Assembly (NCBI GenBank): GCA_037693485.1
Contig: CM075349.1
Location: 75,929,001 to 75,993,000, forward strand
DNA from: Kitagawia praeruptora
Taxonomy: Eukaryota > Streptophyta > Magnoliopsida > Apiales > Apiaceae
Direction of reading: 5' to 3'
DNA: 64,000 bases
Part shown: piece by piece, positions 56,962-64,000 of the stretch
How the letters are laid out: the number at the start of each line of letters is the position of its first letter
Position numbering within the stretch: the first letter of the stretch is position 1
Translations under genes and position numbers: made by a program
The notes under the pieces: generated by a model
The model's database searches: none
What the model saw: the letters and a program-made list of their open reading frames with translations, nothing else
What the model was told of the DNA's origin: nothing

Positions 56962-59900
56962 TGTGGCGCCCCCAAATCTGAGGTCAAAGATTCAGGTCGT
57001 CACATCATCATCCAACTATATCATACCTGTATTAACTTTACAACTCAACAATACATCCATCCATACCTTAATCTTACACACAATCAAGTTAGAGCCTCAG
57101 AAACGATAACCAAAAGTAACACTAAATATTACAATTCATCTGTACAATCCAGAGTCTTACGCAATTCCACTTATACAACTACACTTGAAGACAAGTCTTA
57201 CTATTACAGTTGAAAACCTATCAGACTACTCTGTAGTATTTATCAGGGACTAAATCATCTCCGGGTAATTCTTCTACTCCTCTTCTGCTGGTGCGGAGTT
57301 AATCGGCCAAATTCTTCCCTTTCTGAAAAGTTTTTATAAAGCAAGAATGAGCTACATAATGCTCAGCAAGTTCACTATTTTGTAAAATAATAATGTGGTT
57401 TATTTCGAAAACATTCCCAACTATATGGGTATATATCTCAGATTTCAAAACATAATTGGACAATGTATGTGCCCGAGTTTGAATAAAACATCTATACTCA
57501 CTAAGGAGCTTTAGGATAACATATGAACCCCTTATAAGGTTCCCATTTCAATATATCTCAAGTTTGAAAATATATACATATTAATATATCGTTTTCGGCA
57601 AAACACTCTACGATTAACATACTGTACAGGGAATACATCATTGCAAACCTCTATCCTTCCATTAGCTTAGAAGGTTTCTCATACAAAAACATTTCATTCT
57701 TTGAAACAATTGCAAGAGTGCACTAACACGTGCCAATCTTTATAGAAAATCTTGCAGTTCTAGATACTGCACGATGTCAATATTTTCTCATCAAAAACCA
57801 CACTATCGGCAACTTGGCACTTAGGCCCAAGAAGTAGTGTTTGAGTATTTTTCCAAAGTGAAGGATGGGACTGGAAGAAAACATAAAAACCTGACAAGGA
57901 TTGACGATGATCAGTCGCCACATCCAAGTCCAATAATCCGCGGGTCTTCTCTACTAGTAGAAGGATAGAAACTACATCCGTAACTACCCTTGGGTGAAAA
58001 CTACATCCGTAATCACCCTCGATGAAAACTACATCCGTAATCATCCTTCGGCAACACCTGGGCCGGAATAATAATTGATGGACCGCCTGGCTCACGGCCG
58101 CTTACACATCCCGGGAATCGTTCGTCAACGATTCCCACACCTGTCAGAGTCCCCTTTTTCTTTTCTTTTCAAAAATCATTTTGATAGAAAATTCGAGTAG
58201 TTGAAGTTCGACCTCAGTCGACCGATAATTCTTGAAAAAAAAACGTACAAGAAGCAAAACCTGACCGGGGGTTTTCGAAAATGTTTTGAGTTCGAAAGAG
58301 TTCGAGTTTGAAAGTATTAAAGGTATCTTGGATTAGCTTTGTTTTTAAAATAGTGAACAATAATTATTAAATGATATTTTAAGATTTAATATTAATAATT
58401 AATAAAATAATTATTTATTAAATAAACTTTTAATCCAAGATAGGGTTTCGAGTATTTACGAAGATATAATAATAGTTATTTGAATATACGATACCACCCG
58501 AATGCCCCTTCGGGTTTTCGCAACGTAGATACGATATAATAATATACCGCTCCCCGGTCAATAGTATATACGGACCGCTACGACCTCTATTGCTAGAGTC
58601 GTTGTCCGAAGAAAACATTTCAATCTAAGTTCAAGGGGTTAAAGCATACATGTACTTGTTCAATCTCAATTGCATCAATACTTCGATAAACATAGCATTT
58701 GATATAATTTGAAAACTACAACACAACAGTGAAAATCCTTGTATAGGGATAAGTTTTGAAAAGTAAACTTGCCTTGGTTTGGTTGGGGTGGTCGAGCGTG
58801 CGAATTCGAACGATCTATACATAAACAATAATCGTTCGTTAGTACCTTAACAACTTCTTTCTAATTACGGGGTTTTAAGGGGATACGAAATTAACTTAAC
58901 GACTACGTCTTATGACACCCTAGCCCCTCTATAGGTCCATGACCTCACTCGTTTACGCTCGTCACTTACTCGACTTAATTTAGTTACCACGTTCGAACCA
59001 TAACCACTAACCCTAGAATAATGTTCCACTAATCGACCTTTTTCCATTGCGCGAATTTTACTCTAGCATTTTTATAAAATCCAAAACTTCATATTTTAAT
59101 CCAATTCCTTTTGGGTGGTCTTCACCACTGCATTACCTACGTTCTCAAATTTTTCCATGATCCCAAATATTTTTTAAGGTGTTTAAACAAGGTTCACAAG
59201 GGGGTCACTTTATGCAGTCCATAGTCCAGAAACAAAAATCACTCCCCCGGCCATAACTAAAAATCCACACATCACCTAGCTATGAATCTTACATATCCAG
59301 AAACTACATTCAATTATCTTTCCAACAATATAAGGTAGGACATCAGGGGACATCATTTGGGTGTTCAAAATCGTGCTACAACACAGATCAAAGTTCCTGG
59401 ACAAAATCAGCAAGCTCAAATCACTTAGATCAACCATTTTTCATGCTTCCATAACATAAACACCACTTAAAACACTTAGATCATGACTCATAACACTCAT
59501 GGAGATATATATATTCACCATAGTCATAAAATTCACCATCTCAACATCAAAACCCAAGATCCATGTTATCCAATACATATACATTCAAGATAACCCCTAA
59601 AATGCATGGATCTACTACCATCCTACATGAACAACACATAACCAAGGGTGGGTTGAGATTTCATACCTTCTTGAGCTCCTAGAGACCTGGTATAAACTTT
59701 ACACAACTTAGAAACACCTTAGATGGCCTCTTACAACACTTACAATGCAAGATCTAAAAGGTAATAAACTTATGTTAGTATTTCTCTAAACTTCCAACAA
59801 CTATAACTCAAAAACCAATGGATAGAAGGCTTTGAAATTGATACCATACCTCTACTAAGATGCAAGGAAGCCTTAGGAATCTTGTTCAAGGTTGTGGATG

Positions 59901-60613
59901 AAGAAATGGTGGAGAGAAAACCTCTCCCTCTCTCCTAGAGCAGTTCGGCCGAGAGCTATGTTAAGGGGGGGGGGAGTGTTTTTCTTGTTTTTGTTTTGTT
60001 TGAAATGATAAAAAGAAGGCTAATATGACTTGTATTATTATGGGTGGTAGAAAGTAATCACATGTTGCCAAGCTAGCCTAGGATGCATCCATGCCCTAGT
60101 GTCCCCTAGTACATCATCCACCATGCTAGTCACTATTCATATTTGCTTTTATGTCTCCTAGTTCCTTTTTCTAACTATCTAGTTACATGGCACTTGCATG
60201 TAATTCCTTTCCTTGTAATATTATTCTTCCACCAATGCTTATTATTTAATCCTTAATTCGTATCGTATCTTAATTAATCCCTCATAATAATATTTTGTCG
60301 CGTAGAGATTTCCCTTATAATTCCGTAAGTACTAATTGTGTAAATTCCTCTAATGTCCATAATTCCTTGTCATAATCCTTAATAAATCTTTTAACACTCT
60401 AATCATTCTCAAATCCCAACTTTTATAAATCACACTAACAATAAGGCTCTTGCCTTCACAATCTCCCTTTTTATCTTATATAATGAATACAACAACACAG
60501 TTTCTCAGACAATCAATTCTATTAATCACCGGGATGACCAGAAAGGTTCCATATTGACATTGTCACAAGATATTAAATAAAATAAAATATTACCAAAAAT
60601 TAGGGTTCTTACA
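56962..60613 (-). repeat. 5' LTR of element B (complete, 3652 bp)
   Basis: Minus strand TGTAAGAACCC at 60613 to GGGGGCGCCACA at 56962. Contains ACTTGCCT (58767-58774), the tandem repeat about 57965-58045, CTACTAGTAG/GATCAGTCG (57902-57965) and the GAGC block (57341-57367). A short ORF on its sense strand (57760-58095) recurs in LTR1 and the 3' LTR but looks like LTR sequence, not a gene. Confidence 0.92.
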
Positions 60614-60775
60614 GTAGCTATCTATCAGATTAATGAGGAAGATGAAGAACTCAAAAATCTGAAGAAGAAACTGATTCAAATTCTTGAAAGCAAGGAAGAA
60701 GAATTGATATCTGATTTCTTGAGAATGAATCTGTTTTATCAAAGAATTTCTGAAACTGTTCCTGATGATTTTTAG
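60614..60775 (+). pseudogene. C-terminal end of a second Sirevirus env-like ORF
   Basis: 53 codons ending in TAG at 60773-60775. The AIYQINEEDEELKNLKKKL start matches AIYQTDENDPQLREIKEAM near the end of the first Sirevirus ORF (about 44998-45056), and the ISDFLRMN block matches IDYLRTMP. Everything upstream is cut off by element B. It is followed by the same layout as in the first element: polypurine tract, then LTR. Confidence 0.8.
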
Positions 60776-60840
60776 AAGGTATTTTGTTTTGAGTTTTTGA
60801 CATTTTTGAATCAAGGAATTTGTGCTTTGTTTCATAAAGA

Positions 60841-60855
60841 ACAAATTGGGGAGAT
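60841..60855 (+). other. Polypurine tract of Sirevirus 2
   Basis: acaaattggggagat immediately before the LTR start TGTTAGA at 60856, as in the first Sirevirus. Confidence 0.75.
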
Positions 60856-60915
60856 TGTTAGATATTGATTCAAGTGATGATCAGGATCTGGGCATTACTG
60901 ATCAGATACTGATGC

Positions 60916-60940
60916 TGACGTCATCAGTAATACAACGTCA
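60916..60940 (+). promoter_or_regulatory. TGACG-type bZIP motif pair in Sirevirus 2 LTR
   Basis: The perfect palindrome TGACGTCA (60916-60923) and a second ACGTCA (60935-60940) lie about 210 bp upstream of the TATA box. Paired TGACG motifs are binding sites for plant TGA-class bZIP factors in stress-responsive promoters; function here is inferred only. Confidence 0.45.
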
Positions 60941-61129
60941 GTATTGGACTATCATCAGGATTAGAAGCTGGTTAGTATTTCGTGAAGATTCTCATCAGAC
61001 CAGAGATCAAGGAAGATTGATATGTCGGTTCCTAGATTGTAGGAATGCAGCTATCATACAAGATATGCATTCAGAGATATATGTAATTGATTTAGAATAT
61101 CTTGTAATTGATAGTGTAACTGTGTACTC

Positions 61130-61137
61130 TATATAAA
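61130..61137 (+). promoter_or_regulatory. Probable TATA box of Sirevirus 2 LTR
   Basis: TATATAAA about 275 bp into the LTR, in the expected U3 position. Confidence 0.55.
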
Positions 61138-61364
61138 CATAGTTTAGGTTTTACATTATTGTAATCGCTTACACGATTTATCTTGTAACCTAGCAGCTCT
61201 TAAGAACATAAGAATTTCTTAAGAGAGTTTTGTAACAGTTTTATATCAGAATTAATAAAGCTGTTATTGATTCATACTTGTGTTATTTGTTTAAGTCGAA
61301 AATCTTATACAATTGTATTCAACCCCCCTTCTACAATTGTTAATTACTGGGCAACAACAGGTTT

Positions 61365-61377
61365 TGGTATCAGAGCC
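61365..61377 (+). other. Primer binding site at the Sirevirus 2 LTR / gypsy junction
   Basis: TGGTATCAGAGCC five bases after GGGCAACAACA. Both copia and gypsy elements here use this initiator-Met site, so it cannot be assigned to one side; what follows (acaggtttgagtcac) leads into gypsy coding sequence. Confidence 0.8.
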
Positions 61378-61600
61378 ACAGGTTTGAGTCACTGAACAAT
61401 ATAGGTTTAGGTAACAAGATAGATCACATTTTTAATAATCACTTAGGATTAAAATAGAAACTCACTTAGAATGTAAATAGTATGATATTTATAAAAGAAT
61501 AGGATTGATTGACCCCTATTATCGAGAGTGTTTAAGTAGGATGTTTCTAAGTTATATCTGACGCTTTATATATATATATATATTATATTATTATTGGCAG
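61378..61600 (+). other. Leader of the last gypsy element
   Basis: AT-rich 220 bp without a frame, including (TA)n at about 61568-61582. It ends ttattattggcag, which looks like an intron acceptor directly before the accessory frame; that frame has no ATG of its own at this point. Confidence 0.5.
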
Positions 61601-61972
61601 CGACAGCGGGCACCAGGACCTTCAGCTCCACCCCCTGCAGATCTTCCAGCTACTGTACCCTTGTCTGTTTACCAGGAGTGGCTTAGGGAGTGTGATCACC
61701 TTTATGGTGAGAATACTCAACTTCAGAAGAGGTTAGATATGCTGTTTGATGTTAAGGGTAAGTTTCGCGAGGACCATGACGGAACCCTTATCTCTAGACT
61801 TCAGGTACTTACCCGGATGGCTAACGAGAGACTTCGTGAGATGGCACCTCATAGCGATTGGGATAGTCATACGATGGTGCAGATGATGGTGGATGAGCTC
61901 CAGCGCGTGATCAACAAGTTGCAAGAGGACTGGTTTTATGCTATGGGTTTTGTGCGATGGCGTATAGTATAG
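61601..61972 (+). CDS. Accessory ORF upstream of gag (last gypsy element), start undefined
   Basis: A frame of 124 codons starting after cag at 61600 and ending in TAG at 61970-61972. N-terminal part is Pro/Ala-rich (APGPSAPPPADLPA), then charged and likely helical (YQEWLRECDHLYGENTQLQ, VDELQRVINKLQ). There is no early ATG; it may be the 3' exon of a spliced message or the surviving part of a longer ORF. Position and composition resemble the accessory ORF of element P (27432-28406), without clear sequence identity. Function unknown. Confidence 0.5.
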   Translation, partial: RQRAPGPSAPPPADLPATVPLSVYQEWLRECDHLYGENTQLQKRLDMLFDVKGKFREDHDGTLISRLQVLTRMANERLREMAPHSDWDSHTMVQMMVDELQRVINKLQEDWFYAMGFVRWRIV

Positions 61973-62263
61973 CCATTTTATTATCAGACTTGTGTTATTA
62001 GAATTTATCGTACTTTCAGTTTCGGTTTTCGTACTTTATGTTGGTTGGATTTTGAACTTTCGGATTTGGGATATCGATGGATGTCATCGGTATTGTTATC
62101 GTTTATTTTATCGTTTTCCCTATCGTATTATTTCGGCCACGTGAGATTGTTTTAAATTTTAGGTCGTACTTATGCCATATTAGAACTGTTAGACTATATC
62201 ATGCCATGTTGCGGATAGATGTATGCTTGTAGATAAATAGATGATTGTTTAATATTCAGAAAG
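61973..62263 (+). other. Untranslated gap between accessory ORF and gag
   Basis: About 290 bp, T-rich, no frame and no recognised motif. Similar in place to 28407-28935 in P. Confidence 0.6.
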
Positions 62264-64000
62264 ATGCCTCCAAGAAGGAGCAATACTAGAGCTAATCAGA
62301 ATAGGAATCAAGATGATCAGAATAGAGATGATAATCAAGGTAATCAAGGCAATATGGATATGGCCCAACTTTTGGGACTTTTGCAACAGTAGACGGCTAC
62401 TTTGGCTCAGCAGCAGCAGCTACTTCAGCAACAACATCAGCAGTTACAACAACAACAAGGACAGCAACAACCAGCTCAACTTGCGGTAACTTTTAAATCT
62501 TTTCAGGCTGTGAAACCCCTAGATTTTCAAGGAACAAAAGATCCAGTTGAAGCCCAGATATGGCTTAAGGAAATGGAGAAGGCCTTCGCATTGGTGAAGG
62601 TTAGTGATGAGCAGAAGGTAGAGTTTGCTAGCTATTTTCTTAAAGGTGAATCTAATTATTGGTGGGAGTCGGCTAAGGCCCTAGAAGCAGCAGAAGTGAT
62701 TCCGTGGGATAGATTCAAAAGGATTTTTCTTGAGAAGTATTTTCCTAGGTATATGCAGAATCAGATGGAGTTAAAGTTCTTTAATCTTAAGCAGGAGAAT
62801 ATGAGTATTGATGAATATGAGAAGAAGTTTACAGAATTAGCAAGGTTTGTAGGAGATTATGTGGATACGGATGAGAAGAGAGCGAAGAGGTTTCAACAGG
62901 GATTGAAGCCATGGTTGAGGAGCAGAGTTGCAGCTTTTGAGATAAACACGTATGTAGAAGTGGTTCAGAAGGCTATGATAATAGAAGGTGAGAGTGATCA
63001 GAATCAGAAGGAAAGGGGCAACTTAAAGAGAAAAGTGGAAGCAATAGAAAGGAATCAGGATCAAGGAAAGTCAACTAATCAGATGGAGAGAAAGCCCGGA
63101 TTTCAGAACCAGGGAAGAAATTTTAAAAGGAATATGCCCAGAAACAGGAATTCAGAAACCCTTCCTCAGAACCCCAATCAACCAAGATTTCCCCGACCCT
63201 CTATTCCAGAATGCAAGAATTGTTCTAAGAGACATACCGGAGCGTGTGTGAAAGCAGATATTGTTTGTTTCAAGTGTAATCAGAAAGGTCATTATGCTAA
63301 TGAGTGCCGAAATTCGAAATCGAGTGTGACTTGTTACAAGTGTGGTAAGGTGGGACATATGGCTCGAGAGTACAGATCGCCTATTCCAAACAACAACTTG
63401 ATGAGATTGACTACCTCTACTCCAGTGAACCAAATGGCAACTTCTCAGATTCCAACTCAGATTCTAAGTCCACCTGTACTTCAGCAAGTTCCAGCCCTTC
63501 AAGCTCCAAGTTATCAAGCTTCAGCCTATCCAATTCATGCCCGGACCTTCAACATGAACATGAACGACGCAGTGAGAAGCTCGGATGTAGTGGCAGGTAC
63601 GCTTTTCGTGAACGCCGCTAGTGCAAAAGTGTTAATTGATTCGGGTGCTACTAGATCATTTGTTTCTAAAGATTTTATGAATAAGTTGAAGTGTGATACT
63701 CGTATGTTAAGAGAAGCTTTGAATATTGTGTTAGCTAATCAGGATCAGATACCATTAGATCAAGTATGTTCACCTTGTGCAATAGAGATTTCCGGATATC
63801 TTTTTCCCGTCACCTTGATACCTTTTCAATTATGAGATTTTGACATAATTTTAGGAATGGATTGGCTTGCCGAGTATGATGCGCATATCGATTGTAAGAG
63901 TAAGAGAGTTACATTGAGATCTCCAGAAGGCGATAGAGTTATCTTTAAGGGGCGTAGGCAAACTAGTACGTTTCTTACCATGATGCAAACCAAAAGATTG
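62264..64000 (+). pseudogene. Gypsy gag-protease (start of pol), two in-frame stops, runs off window
   Basis: Natural start ATG at 62264 (MPPRRSN). Codon 43 is TAG (62390-62392) and a TGA lies at 63833-63835, where the family has Gly before DFDIILGMDWL; otherwise one frame is open from 62264 to the window end. Residues about 80-230 are the gag core (AQIWLKEMEKAF, YWWES, RFQQGLKPWLR). Zinc groups: CKNCSKRHTGAC, CFKCNQKGHYANEC, and CYKCGKVGHMAREY, where the last Cys is replaced by Tyr. The protease active site LIDSGAT is near 63640. It resembles the P gag throughout and shows what P lost: protease follows gag directly. With two stops and a damaged knuckle this copy is probably inactive. Confidence 0.9.

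Larger units (their letters stand above)
47398..60613 (-). mobile_element. Ty3/gypsy element B (Tekay-like, with chromodomain), minus strand
   Basis: 5' LTR 56962-60613, primer site 56947-56957, internal 50768-56946, 3' LTR 47398-50767. The 3' LTR lacks the last 280 bp or so of its U5 side; the other LTR is complete. LTRs differ at roughly ten visible positions over 3.37 kb, so the element is young, yet most of its pol is dead. The right flank (60614 on) is the coding end of a second Sirevirus, presumably the original target; the left part of that target is gone, lost with the LTR end. Internal sequence from 50768 to about 55320 is an inverted relative of copy A. Confidence 0.88.
60856..61359 (+). 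repeat. LTR of Sirevirus 2 (about 504 bp)
   Basis: TGTTAGATATTGATT... to ...GGGCAACAACA; the exact end could be 61356 or 61359. It has a TATATAAA box at 61130-61137, an AATAAA-like site near 61254, and ttcaaccccccttct near its end, as in many copia LTRs. The promoter part holds repeated ATCAG/TGATCAG words and TGACGTCA. It is preceded by a copia-type ORF end but followed by gypsy gag. Confidence 0.8.

Noticed and set aside
62402..63835. gag start at 62402
   Set aside because: That codon is TTG just after an in-frame TAG; the family start MPPRR is at 62264, so 62402 only marks where the frame reopens.
1..64000. Host genes, tRNA or rRNA genes
   Set aside because: All stretches could be assigned to LTRs or element interiors; the tRNA-like words are primer binding sites only.

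Overview
The window is plant nuclear DNA made entirely of nested LTR retrotransposons; I see no host gene. Evidence for a plant (probably a eudicot; I cannot name the species): Ty3/gypsy chromovirus (Tekay/Del-like) pol remnants with a C-terminal chromodomain, LTRs of 3.4-5 kb, initiator-Met tRNA primer sites, and a Sirevirus-like Ty1/copia element with a large extra ORF after pol.

Layout. (1) 1-13867: minus-strand gypsy element D (3' LTR cut by the window edge, dead internal region, complete 4979-bp 5' LTR at 8889-13867). (2) D sits in a plus-strand gypsy remnant, C1 (13868-15101), followed by a 3.7-kb LTR (15102-18834) and by a second internal region of the same family, copy A (18835-21646, resuming at 45818-46914), ending in a truncated LTR (46915-47397). 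(3) Copy A is split by a young Sirevirus (21647-45812; 516-bp LTRs differing at one base; TSD GGCAC). (4) The Sirevirus gag is split by element P (22363-34201; TSD ACAGA), a giant imperfect palindrome: two 3' halves of a gag-only gypsy element head to head, so that both outer ends are the U5 end of the LTR. (5) 47398-60613: minus-strand gypsy element B, an inverted relative of copy A, with near-identical LTRs, a dead pol and one well-preserved integrase-chromodomain fragment. (6) 60614-61359: the 3' end of a second Sirevirus (env-like C-terminus, polypurine tract, 504-bp LTR). (7) 61365-64000: primer site, accessory ORF and gag-pol of another gypsy element, joined to that LTR at the primer site and running off the window.

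How the parts relate. The gypsy families (D, LTR1/A/C1, B, P) share a polypurine-tract block, LTR termini and several internal LTR blocks although their LTR bodies differ. D and B have young LTR pairs but dead internal regions, so they were presumably mobilised in trans. P keeps accessory ORF and gag but lacks pol. The most notable items are P (an integrated palindromic cDNA that could be read as a long hairpin RNA) and the Sirevirus-wide octamer AAAC(T/A)CTG, present about 55-60 times in coding and non-coding parts alike.
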